Below are positions 9,787 to 20,812 of a DNA stretch of 64,000 nucleotides, piece by piece; the first letter of the stretch is position 1; every line of letters starts with the position of its first letter. Under the pieces are notes generated by a model. The model was not told the origin of the DNA, searched no databases, and saw only the letters and a list, made by a program, of their open reading frames with translations. Source of the DNA: Stromatinia cepivora (lineage: Eukaryota; Ascomycota; Leotiomycetes; Helotiales; Sclerotiniaceae); contig RCTD01000023.1 in the NCBI GenBank assembly GCA_014898415.1, positions 434,001 through 498,000 on the forward strand. Reading direction: 5' to 3'. Both the position numbers and the translations under genes were made by a program.

Positions 9787-12002
9787 ATGGAGAGTTATTA
9801 TTTCCTGCGGATATTGCTCGCTGACCAGCGATTACCAAAGAAGACTCTCACTACCTTGTGTTTGATATCCAAGACTCTCAATAAGATCTTCGGACCTGTG
9901 CTTTACCGCGAGATCGTTTTACCAGAATTTGCAGATGGAGACGGACTTCAATGAAAGTATCAACAACTACAGGCCATCCCCCAACTTCCTATTGAGACAC
10001 AACTCCGTCACGCACCCCGATTTGACCCCAATTATGTAGGAGGGTCCATTTGATCTTGCTTTCTCATCTGTCTGGAGGAAATGCCAAATCTCGAAAATTG
10101 TTCTATTTGGTAGTTAGCCCCTGTCCAAAGCTACTCATGGCCGCTTCGTTCCTGATTGAAAGAGAACGAGTCTTTATATACTCTTTCATCTACCCCTCAG
10201 AACCCATCCCATGCTCACACTCTCGGTCTTAGACCGATTTGATCTAACATCAGCATAGTTCCTGGCTCCGCAGTTTATTTCATGTTGATAAATTTACGCA
10301 TATCTGCATCGAGCTTCACAGAAATTCATACTTTTCAGCCAGGCATTTTTCCAGTGAACTATGAGTGGCTGAATACTTCGAGTTTCAGAAACTTACGTAG
10401 TCTATATTTGAGGGCCATTTAGGGTGATTTGGATTTTATGGGCTCAGATATTGCCGATGTCCTTTTTGTAAGTGCGAGGATGTTAGGATCTATACATGTC
10501 GCTCTGTTGGCCTTTTGCAATATTCGACTCACCCTGTTTTGACTTCCGAATGCACTCTTTTTGAAACCCAAGCGTCCAAACCCGAGAGATCATCAGAATG
10601 TCATATTTACATTCGAACATTGAAGTTCTTGGTTATTAAGCTTCTTAGTATGAGTTTGGTATGCAATTTATTTCATGTGTTATGTATCAGACGACGTTGA
10701 GAAAGTTCTTCTCTCCTATTTCTCCAACCCTTGCCTATTTTCTCATAGAGACTTTCTGCTTATTATCTCCGCCATTAAAAAATAGTTAAGTACGTAAATG
10801 CTCGTTCTCTATAGAACGATGGAATGCCCATTATTACCACCATAGGTCTTGATCTAGATTTTACACTCCTCGGACCAGTGGGCAATTTTCGTCAACATTG
10901 CCGAAGAATTCGACAATCTGAATCGAGTACATAGGATATCAGATCTTCAGTTGAGTGTGCGAGATTTTGTATTGGGGAAAGGGACGTATAATTGGAACTC
11001 TACGGGTGGTGGTGGCGACTCAAGACTTTTAGACAGAGTCAAATCTTCGCGCATTACGATTATTAAACGACTCAGGTCACAAGAACATAAGCAATAGGTG
11101 CTATGAGATTATTAATGTGAAGATATTTAATGAAGAAGTTTTCAGTGGAGTACTGCACTGAGCACGCTCTATGATTACTCCTTTACCTCAGCACGATGGA
11201 AAATTCCTTCAAGTACGCGACGCTGCGGGTGTGTGAAGCAAGGCATGGCGACCTATATAGAGGATACCTATTTAATCCCGCTTCTGGGTTTTACAAGTGG
11301 CATACACTAACTACTATTGATTTCTGGTATCGCACCCTATGATGTATAAGCAATCTATAACGAGAAATTCTGCAAGCAATCTTCGGATGGATCTCCTTCA
11401 TACTACTGGGAGGAGTTGAGAATTCACATCTTCGTTGGGTATATACCACTTAGACCCGTCAACATCACATCACATGAAAAAATATCGAAACAACCTAAGA
11501 ACAGATCTTCAGGAACTTCATTTAAATTTACTTCTCAACTTCTCCAGTCTCCGTATTCTATGGTGCATTTCCACCACAACAGCTACGCGGCAGTGAACAC
11601 GCACAAGCGATACAGATACAGAGTAAAGCAGAAGCCTCTGAACGTGCCAAAATACCCAGTAATCTTGCCGGCTTTCCGAGAACATACAAAGGAACGGAAC
11701 AGGATAGTATTTCACAGCTAAGATATTTTGATATTACAGGATTAGGTTTCAATTTATGTGTGGTTAGGTAGTTACCCATCTCTAGATTCAACGGTGGAAG
11801 TGTCGTACCGGAGCTGAGATTGTACAACTTGATGGGGAGAAAGTTAAAAAGGATGTTTGAATCTAATTGGCTGGGTGAAGATTCGGTGATTGGGAAGTAT
11901 ACCTAGAGTCCAGACTCGGTGTGATCTTACTATAAGAGGTCTCCTATTCCATCAATGAGTAGTCAGGGTCCTATCTTGGATGATACCGTTAGACTTGGTG
12001 GG
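9787..12002 (+). pseudogene. Decayed F-box/leucine-rich-type gene
   Basis: From an ATG at 9787 the frame reads MESYYFLRILLADQRL followed by a segment (TTLCLISKTLNKIFGPVLYREI) that resembles the start of fungal F-box/LRR proteins. TGA at 9952-9954 interrupts it, but the same frame continues sensibly through at least five more isolated stops to about 10640, with Leu-rich stretches (SFRNLRSLYLRAI; GSDIADVLFVSARMLGS). Further pieces occur in other frames: DQWAIFVNIAEEFDNLNR near 10880, DLQELHLNLLLNFSSLRIL near 11505, and ISQLRYFDITGLGFNLCVV near 11720. Six or more point stops plus frame changes make it non-functional. Family assignment rests on pattern only. Confidence 0.6.
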
Positions 12003-12943
12003 TAGCGCCTCGTCTATGAATTCAATTTCCAGAAAGGAATACTAGGTAATTAAGTCTTCAAGACAGATGGAATTTCTAACATGAAATAAATCTTCAAAAA
12101 GACTTGAAGCCTGAAAGTCTCCAGATAGCTTGCTATAGGAAGGTTTAGTAGAATTTATACCAATATTCGTATAACCTTTCAAACAGATTCTTTTGAGGCT
12201 ATAATACCATTAGCTACACAAAACACAACTTCAGATCCCATCACCCCATCTATCCATATACCCAAACCATCCCCACTCAATCCCTCGTACACCTCCTCAT
12301 ATAGATATACCAAATCATGCATGGGGGGGTGGGGGGGTTCTTTATTTTATGATATAAAATTTCTCTTGATATTGATAAATTTATCACATCCATCTCATTA
12401 TCTCATTATCTCATTATTAATTCTCTTTTCTATAGATAGATACTAAAGAACCTACTAAAACCGTCAAAAACATTAGTAGCCGAGTAATTCATCCACATAA
12501 ATTTAAAGTCATATTTCGAATCCATTGTCAAATTAGCTTTTGAGTATTATGTAGATACAGTGAAATATATACAAAGATGAGCGATAAAATATCCGCTAGA
12601 TAGGTATAGAGACAAAAAGTAAATGAACTTTCCTGCTAGCTAATTCAATCTAATCTAATCTGTTCCAGTCCAATCCAATCCAATCCAATCCAACCGAAAA
12701 CCTCCAAGCTGAGAGGTGATCCGTGTCAAAATTTGAGGAAATATCAATGGAAAGAGAAGAAAGAGGAAAGAAAAAGGCTAGCAGGAAAAGAAAAGAAGCG
12801 AAGTAATTACAACCAAGCAAGCTCTCAAAAACGCAATACACCACGCTAGATCAGAACAAAAGATGTCTACAATACATCATATTCATCATAAGAAACTCCA
12901 TCCCTAGCAATATGCACCGCACATCTATATCCCAATCCTCAGA
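12003..12943. other. Intergenic, simple repeats
   Basis: Downstream of the cutinase gene. Contains a G-tract pair (12320-12338), AT-rich tetranucleotide stretches and a CCAAT pentanucleotide array. No gene seen. Confidence 0.6.
12668..12694. repeat. (CCAAT)n microsatellite
   Basis: About five tandem copies of CCAAT immediately followed by CCAAC. Confidence 0.8.
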
Positions 12944-13703
12944 CTACAACCCCGCAGCTTTCTTAACAAAAGCCGCTGCGGCTGTTGTATCCATTCCGTA
13001 CGTTAGATGTGGAAACAAGATCAAATCACCACCTAGGCAGATATCGTCTGCGACGTGACAAATAATATCTGTTTTAGCGGATGAGACACCTTGGACTGCC
13101 TCTCCGTTGTCTGAAGGGGGTTATGTTAGTTTGCGATGGTTGATTGGGGAATCTGGAAAAGGTTGGTGGGTACGAACCTGGGTCGCCGAAGATAACGGCA
13201 GAGCTGACTTTGGCCATGGTGGCGGCTGGGAGAAGTTTGGCGGCATTGTGCACGAGTTGACCTCCTTGAGAGTAACCGGACATGACGATCTTGGTGTTTG
13301 GACAGCTGGATAGGGCCGACGTGACCATTTTGGCCCTGTGGTGATGGTGAGTGGGCAATTTGTGGAGGGGGGGGGGCGTTGGTGTGGACTGAGATTAGAG
13401 AGAAATATGGGGACCATACATAGTCTGACTGCCCGCAGCATCCCCACCTTCCAAGAATCCTAGCACATCGGCTGGATAATCGACGCCAGTCATAGTGACA
13501 GCAGATGAACCAAGAGTAGATTGCAAGGCCTTGAGGAAGGGTGGTCCGACTACAGTACCAAGAGTTCCGATTTCAGTTGTTCCACGAGCAAAGATGACAG
13601 TCACGGCTCTGCATGCTCGGGCTTCAATGGAACCTGTTGGGGCGGCAAGGGCGGAGAGAGGGAGGAGGAGAAGGGACAAGAGTTGTTGGGTTGAGGTCTT
13701 CAT
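12944..13703 (-). CDS. cutA: Cutinase (secreted cutin esterase)
   Basis: A serine esterase that cleaves plant cuticle polyester outside the cell. Three exons (13703-13420, 13335-13178, 13110-12944) with introns of 84 and 67 nt give 202 residues. The protein starts with a signal peptide (MKTSTQQLL.. to LAAPTG). The catalytic Ser is in GYSQGG. The catalytic Asp lies between two cysteines in CHVADDIC and the His in PHLTYG, in the expected order. The first Cys pair (ARAC.. and SSCPN) is conserved. The sequence resembles the Botrytis CutA type over its whole length. The first intron contains a run of about 11 C. No neighbours share its pathway. Cutinase genes are usually induced by cutin monomers; I do not see a specific activator site. 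Identity is firm, the orthology to CutA probable. Confidence 0.95.
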
Positions 13704-15410
13704 TTTCGAATTTATATATTAAGATGCTGGACAATGAACGACAAATAGGCGAGTGTGAGTTGGATAGATTGGTGAATAGATGAGTGGAAAAGAGTGTGGA
13801 TGATGATGAGAAAGGTTGTGATAAACGGAAAAGGCATTGGCTTTTTATCTTCAAAGTTCGAACCCGACAATCAGGAACCCCGTGTACTTACTACTATGGG
13901 GAACATGGTCGGATCGCCGCATACGCTTATTTTCAGGGAGTTGAATCCCTTGAATATTTCTTCCCCTTGTTTGGTCCTCATAATTTTATGCGATGAAGTG
14001 TATAAGATATTATGTGATTTCAATTTATTTGAAGAATTTGAATTTATAACATTACTATTATAGTTGAAGTAATCAAGCTATGTTCCGGGGCCTGTTTCTT
14101 GTTGAGGTGACATTCGAATTTCAGATATTTTTAATATACTACATGATATTCAGATGACATTTACTTGACATTTTCTTTAAATTGTGAATATATCCATAAA
14201 TTCTGAAAAAACTAATCCAAGAGAAAGACTATTCAAGCAAGTAAAGCCAACTGCCTTTTAGAAATTGAAGGTACGTAATTGGTAGTAAGGAGGGCTAAGT
14301 GGGGGTCCCTGAACAAGCCGACGATTATCCAAATGCTTGTCGACTAGTCAAGATGAAACCTGCGAGATATCGTAGCATTTAAAATGCCAGACGTCAGATT
14401 ATCTTTAGTTCAAGATACTATTGAATATCAGACGGTTCTTTCAATCTCATCTATAAGTGATGATGATAGGAATGACTTTGCCACTAGCAAGACAAAATGT
14501 CGAGGGAAAATGATAATTGTAAACTCCGCACAGTCCTCCGCGAAGAACAAGTTCAGCAATGATTACCCTTTGATCTGGGGCGCAATATCTCCATAACTGC
14601 TCTAGGTAAAAGATCACTAGACCCCCACGCTGAGCTTTTCCCTCTGTCAATTAATAGACACTACTACGGAGTACACATGATCAGGCCTGTCAACCGGGGA
14701 CACTAATTTGGAATCAAATGGGTAGAGGTGGGCACATCGCAACGGAGAATCTCCCAAATGGGGATTGACGTGAAAATCTTTCGACATATCATATATCTGG
14801 GGAGAAGAACAAAGCGCAGAGTCGGCGCTGAGGATATAGTAAAGAAAATATGCTGAAATTGCGATTGGTAACGGGTCTCCACTTAAACGGTCTACTTCTC
14901 CCGTTTTTTAAGCTTTTAGAACGGGCCGTTTTGTTTTAGCGGGGGCTAGCATGTTGCTTAGCAGGGTATTGGTGCTTTGATGTGGATAGATATCTTAATA
15001 TCGACATATTGTGCCTGAAGGTTATATATTATGCCGTATATCAATCAATGTGAGAGAATTGCTTTTGATGCGATGTTTTGAAACGTGAGGCGGACAGGAT
15101 AGGACGATGGTGGCGGCTGTGCGGAGATAACAAGGAAATCATTGTGATGTACGGAGTACGTAGTAACACGGAATCGAAAAATACTATCCGACGAGGCAAA
15201 CTTCCCTCTTCTACGGCATGATTTAAGAGAGGAGTAGACAAGACCCAGAGGCCAGAATGAAATGCCACTTTCGGTTGAAGAAGGCCTTGCAAGTATTTAA
15301 TAAGGGGCTAAAATATAAACCATTATTGCATACAGGCAGGTATGCGCCACTTGTGGCTTTGCTAGTTCTATTATGGCCTGAATCTCAACACGCAATATAT
15401 TACAGCATTA
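13704..15410. other. Intergenic, upstream of cutinase
   Basis: About 1.7 kb with only short, compositionally random frames. A weak stem (CCCGTTTT..AAAACGGG type) lies near 14900. No gene supported. Confidence 0.5.
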
Positions 15411-15815
15411 AGGGTCCGTTCGGATCGATTTTCAGAAATATTGAGAGTAATAAAAATATTGAATTTAATATATATTTGGATATATTTAAATGAGATTAAT
15501 ATATTTAGGGAAGTAATAAAGGTATATAAAAATAAAGATTTTTTGATTGAGATATCGAATTTTTTCAAATATATTATTTAATAATATCAAAAAGCTATTA
15601 TTGATTATTATATAAGAAAAAGTTCAAATATTTAATTAAATATATATTAGACTCAATATTTTTTATTGGATCCAATATTATATTTGGTAAAATCGATTAT
15701 TTGATTAAATATATATTGGCCAAAATATCATGTTCGGTTCGATTATATTAGATTTAATATATTGAAATAAATGTGCTCTAATGTGAAAAAAAAAATCGAT
15801 CCGAACGCGCCCTTA
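15409..15815. mobile_element. TA-flanked MITE (Tc1/mariner-like ends)
   Basis: A 403-bp AT-rich segment (15411-15813) has inverted ends AGGGtcCGTTCGGATCGATTTT / AAAATCGATCCGAACGcgCCCT, matching at about 19 of 21 positions. It is flanked by TA on both sides (15409-15410, 15814-15815). The interior is AT-rich with repeated AATATATATT-type motifs and no open frame. TA duplication and short inverted ends fit a Stowaway/Tc1-mariner derived MITE. Confidence 0.75.
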
Positions 15816-16150
15816 GTACACTTCGGTGGTGATTGACAAGTACTCGTACTTGAAAAGTGCTAAATTAAATACATGTTTCATCTAGGACAATGAAAAAATA
15901 GAAAAAGAAATCCTTGAAGTGCATGCAACCCGTGCTTTTAACTGCTCTATAGCTAATTATTGTAATGCTCCTCTATTTCGATTCCCTCAAATAATGGTAC
16001 CATACTCATGGGAATTATTCCTTAAAACTCTAAAGAAAGTAAGAAGAATATTTGCTGTAATATCTAAATATATAATCCTTCCCATCAATAAGTTAAATTC
16101 TCTTTACCTTATACCACTCCACTTTTCTAAGTCTCTGGCGGGGGTGAAGA
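15816..16150. other. Intergenic, nothing seen
   Basis: Short AT-rich spacer between the MITE and the end of the next gene. Confidence 0.5.
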
Positions 16151-17979
16151 CTATTCTTGACGGTCTCGTTCAGCGTGTTGAATATCGAGTAAAGCAGTTT
16201 CTTGTAAAATCGGCGCCTGCGGTGACACTGGTCCTGACGCCGACGATGCTCTTGTTTTTCTTTTCGAACACCCATTCGAAGGCATGGCGGGCCAAGACGT
16301 ATTTTTTTGCAAATCTTCTATGCGTTGTTGTGATTTCTTGAAGCGTTCCTCCGCCGCTTTCTTATCTTCCTGTTGCTTTTTTTTTTCTTCGAAATCGACC
16401 CCAAGTTTAGCCTCCATAAATTTCGCCATAGACAAAAGCTCTTTACAGGATATTTTCAACATTCCTTCAGTAGGACGTACCCCTCCGATGAAATCTTCAT
16501 CCTTAAGATGAGGCATAAATTCTCTGAAATCCTTATCTGTCGCGTTTCCGTTAATATCACGTCCAACAGATCCATCAGGTGTTTGGATAAACTAATATAT
16601 AATTGTTAATACCAAGAATCTAGAACCAATAGACAAAAATGCATACCTTTTCTTCAAACCTAATTTTGCTCGAATCTTCATCCAGAAAGTTCTGAACGTC
16701 ACTTCCCCAAGAATGAACTTTTTATCGTGCATACAGACTCTGTTGTGCGCTCCCTAGCCTTTGTACATCCCAGAAAGAGCGGGAACATAAGTGTCAGCTG
16801 TTTCTGGATCGCTTGAATCATTAGGGTCCTTCATCGGTCTTATTCTCAAAAAAGAGACCCATTGGAATTTAGGGTCGACCGCAAAGTAGTGATAAAACCT
16901 CTGTTGGATTTGTGACGACGTGTTAGAGAAGTCTATTTCCAGAGCCCACCATTCCTTTCTACATCCAGTCAAAAATGCCACATCGACCGCCTTCCCACAA
17001 ATTGGTGTTCTACCTCTGCTAGGAAAGCAATGGGGGATGGGCTTTTCTGGGTTATCGTGGACTCCGTTATACGTCTTTCGAAAGGATCATCTGGAACCTT
17101 TATTTTCTGCTTTTTCATGGCGATTTCTAGGTTTGTCAGTGCCCCGGGCTCCTTGCGGGGATTTCCCAGCAAGTCTTTGAGAATCATACAGGAGTCGTGT
17201 TTGTAAGTTGAATGATTTACGCCTTCACGGGGCTTAACGATGACCAAAATTTCTTCCTTGGTTCCTGGGGCTCTTGGCCTGAGAGAATGTTGAGGTAGCA
17301 TACTAATATAAGATTAGACGGAATTCGCAATGGTATTTAATAAACTTACTCGAAATAGAACTCTAATTCAACAGGATATAGTATAGAAGCCAGTTCAGAA
17401 ACGTAGTATGCCAAAGCCTCCGCTTGATCAATTGGAAGAATAAATTCCGTTTCTCGTGCAAGAGTAAAAGTGAATCTTTCCTGATTATCAGATGATCTGT
17501 ACTCAAACTCCCAATGCTTAATCGAATATGGAAAGTGTTCGAAGTGGACAGTTTGTACATCAAATGTGTAAGGAATACCAGCAACTGGATTGTACCTTAC
17601 AAGAAAATCGATAAATGCTTTTGCACTAAAAAGTTGTGAGTACTCTGGATTATTGACGGCTTGGTTGCTGTAAGAAAGACCGTCTAGGAAAGAAGTGGAA
17701 GGAGATACATGGAGCTGGTCTTCGTAATCTGCGCGTCTCAACTCTGGTGCGTTGTCTACAGGTTGTAATTAATAATTGAACTTTTGGCTAAGAGAGAGGA
17801 AAATAATAATTACCAAGGTGCGTTTGATTGGCATAATCGGCTTGCTTATCTTCTCCTTCTTCTTCAGTCTGGACTTCGCTCTCTCCTGTGATGGGAGAAG
17901 TGATTGGCAAAGTGTTGTTGATGTTATTGTTTTGCTGGATGTTTTGCAAAAGAAGAGGATCAACAGTTGAATGCGACAT
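16151..17979 (-). CDS. Unrecognised multi-exon gene, interrupted by an in-frame TAG
   Basis: Exons 17979-17814, 17755-17350, 17302-17014 and 16954-16754 join in frame (introns 58, 47 and 59 nt) to give 353 residues ending at TAG 16756-16754. An in-frame ATG at 18006 would add nine residues. The first three introns have GT donors, but the third needs an AAAG acceptor. After the TAG the same frame continues as GAHNRVCMHDKKFILGEVTF, and a further exon down to 16151 carries a coiled-coil/charged tail (KKKQQEDKKAAEERFKKSQQ). The true product may therefore have been about 530 residues and this allele truncated (TGG to TAG would do it). The protein has a Gln/Asn-rich N-terminus, an acidic patch, and a middle region with YRSSDNQERFTF and WWALEIDF. 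I do not recognise a domain. Alternatives: a genuine C-terminus at 16754 with a separate downstream gene. Confidence 0.55.
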
Positions 17980-18009
17980 TGTGGGAAAGGATTTTATTAA
18001 GTGCACCGT

Positions 18010-19421
18010 GCTGCTTGAAGATGGCTCAATCGTGAGTAATAGATCAGTCTCCGAGTTAAAGTTGTTGCGATGGATAGATACTTGCAGTCCGGTATAGGAA
18101 GGTTGGATGATGTTGAAGTATTTGGAGTGCTATGGAAAGGAAAGAATATTGAGTAATCAGAAAGAAAGTTCAAGGAGATATAGTTACTGGTACGGAACTA
18201 CTATCATCCAGAGGCCAACCAAATGTACTAACTAATAGTAGATGGAAAGCCAATAGAAGAATTGATCTAAAATGGAAGAAAGTACGGTGATGGACTAGTG
18301 AATTCATGACCTTCATTTCATCTACACGTGACATATGAAGATGTCTTTGACTCTTTCAAGCAAACAACGTTCTTGTACTCTTAAAGTCAAATTAGTATTT
18401 CCTTTTCTTTTATATGATCCTAGCAGACTTACACCTACCCTATGGAAGCATGAACATAGTAAATAATTGTTTTTGTGGCCTGTATAGAACTAAAATGAGG
18501 GTTTTTAAATTCTATTTCATTGTAGCAAATTTGAATTCCATATACTATTCTAAATAGTCATTAGAATCATTTTTAGTTCGTAGCATTCTGAAAAAACTTT
18601 CAAACTTTCAAACTTTCAAACTTTCAAACTTTCAATTCTTTAATCTTTCAAAGTTTTTGAAAATTTTCGAGATCAAAAACAATAATATATATACAAATCA
18701 TCCAAATACCCATCAAAAGAAACGAAAACCAAAAAATAAGTTTTCCCGCTGCTGATAATTTCAACATCAATATAAATCCCCCCTTCCAAAAAAGAGAAAG
18801 AAAAAACAATAAATCCGCCTTCTAAAAAATAATAGTATAATTACCTATATACCTACCTACTTCAAAGAAAGACGCACGCCCGAAGTCAAAAAAATTAAAT
18901 ATTTTATCTCGATTCGATTCACTTCGCGCCACTATCATAAACTACCTATCTACCTATCTATCCTACCGAACGAGTTCCTCTCTACCCTTCTACCCTTCTA
19001 ATCTCCTAATATAAGATCTTACACATGATATCCAAAGATAAGTTGAATCCCCTTTTGTTTTTGAATCCTTGGATTCTTAATATGTACTAGATATGTAGGT
19101 GAAGTATTTGCTCTGGACGTATGGGGACGTGTTCTTGAAAAGAGGAAAACTGTAGATTTGATATCCAAAAAAACCAAAAAAAATAAAAGATGCAAGCCCA
19201 TGTATCCAATTGTCGCCGAGGAATTTCCCTTCTCCAAAGATTACTGTGCTGAACAGCATCCCTTCGATGTGTAAACAGTGTAAAGAAATTCATTTACATA
19301 AAAACTCCCTACAACTTATTGCTCCACTCGCATCTCCATCTTCATCTTCATCTCTCCATCAGTATTGACCGTGACCCCGGCTGAAATTTTCCTACTTTCT
19401 TCTTTGTTTCTCCTCTCAAAC
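18010..19421. other. Long upstream region rich in simple repeats
   Basis: About 1.4 kb between the unrecognised gene and the Crh gene. It contains the ACTTTCAA array, CTACCTAC-type tetranucleotide runs (18850-18965) and purine-rich tracts. No gene supported. Confidence 0.5.
18595..18637. repeat. Tandem 8-bp repeat ACTTTCAA x5
   Basis: Five consecutive near-perfect copies of ACTTTCAA, followed by a degenerate copy ending in ATTCTTTAATC. Confidence 0.9.
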
Positions 19422-20812
19422 TCACATCTTCACGTAAGAACCCCCATTCGTAGTACTTCCAAATCTCGGCTGTTGAGGAAATTCCGCACTTTGAGGACTC
19501 ATCTCACCACTATGCTCAACCATCGTCGGACTTCTAGGACCATGCTGACCCGCCTGTACCACTGGACTTCCACTCGCCATTGCGTTCGCGCTCGCGCTAC
19601 CACTAGGTCCCACGTATCCGGTCCCATGATTATCTCCCCAGGCTCCGGGTGCGTCTGAATCGTTGTCAAAGCCGCCAAGTCCCTTGTTGTGCATTTCTAT
19701 ATGGTCCTCTTGTTGTTGCTTTTCAATCAATTGGTTGTAGGCTTCACGTTCTAAGCGTCCGTTACGACGTTGACGGAAGAAAGTAAAGAGGAATAAGGAG
19801 ACAAGAGCGGCGACTACGGCACCACCCGCACAGTAGACGGCAAGTTTAGTGCCTTTCGGGAGCTTGTCCCATTTTTCGCTTAGGGACAGTGTGGGGGTTG
19901 CGTTTTTGGTGATAACTTTTGCGACGGTGGAATTACCACTTTTGAAGTTTTATTAGCGTCTTTTTCTTAATATCATAAAGTATATTGGTAGACCTACCTG
20001 ATTACTTTGATGGATTGCCAATCTCCAGTTTTATCAGTCCATTGATATTCCGAACCAGTGCTGTAATCCTGAATAGCTGCACTTTTCACATACATAGTAA
20101 ATGGAGCCTTGCTAAAATCGGTTACTCCACCAGCCCATTCAATTGTTCCTTCACTATCACCCTTTGGATCACCACCGGACCAAATTCCCAATCGAACTGT
20201 CATTGGAGTTTGTGGGAAGTTCTTGCCACCAAGCGCATCGGCATATGCGAGTGTTCGAACAAGACTATCATCAATCCACCATTGAATTCTTTCCGCAGTC
20301 CAGTCGACAGTGTAGTTATGAAAGTTTGCTGTTGGATCTGAAGGAGTTGGGTACCAGATCGCTCGATCGTAAGCGGTAGTATTTCCCTTTCCAAAATAAT
20401 TGGTCTCGGCATGAGTATTGTTACCTCCAATGAATTCCCAATCTACTTCATCCAAATCGTCACTTTCCAACACAATACTTGACACAATTCCTACTCCAGT
20501 TGCAGCCTTCATAATCACGGATACTTGACCGAAAAAGATGAAGAATTTAGATTGAATGGTCGGTGATTGACCTTGTTTAGCGATGGTAAATTCAGCTCCA
20601 TCGTTACCATATGCAAGAGTTCCAGCGGTGATATTGTAGTAATCGGTGACAGTAGATGATGTATTGAAATAGAATGTATGATTTGTACCCAAAGCTGGAT
20701 CATTGGGACATGTTTGGTTGAGAGGGTTGCAAGTAGTCCAAGTTTGAGCTTCAACAAGGAATGGTGAGAGGATAGTTGCTCCCGCTATGAGAAGCAGGGA
20801 TTTGAATTGCAT
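19422..20812 (-). CDS. Crh-type GH16 chitin-glucan transglycosylase with membrane anchor
   Basis: Crh enzymes cross-link chitin to beta-glucan in the fungal wall. Exon 1 (20812-19998) and exon 2 (19938-19422) with a 59-nt intron give 443 residues. The start at 20812 begins a signal peptide (MQFKSLLLIAGATIL..EAQ); an upstream in-frame ATG would bury it. The catalytic motif DEVDWE places nucleophile Glu122, Asp124 and acid/base Glu126; the substrate segment WWIDDSLVRTL and Trp-rich C-lobe follow. A Cys pair at the mature N-terminus (TTCNPLNQTC) is typical. Unlike GPI-anchored Crh proteins, exon 2 encodes a transmembrane helix (LAVYCAGGAVVAALVSLFLF), a basic stop-transfer (FFRQRRNGR) and a Gly/Ser-rich cytoplasmic tail. 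A Crh protein of Botrytis is reported to act as a plant-recognised effector; whether this is that paralogue cannot be told here. Confidence 0.92.

Noticed and set aside
18595..18637. CRISPR-like array
   Set aside because: The unit is 8 bp with no spacers and the genome is eukaryotic; it is a simple tandem repeat.
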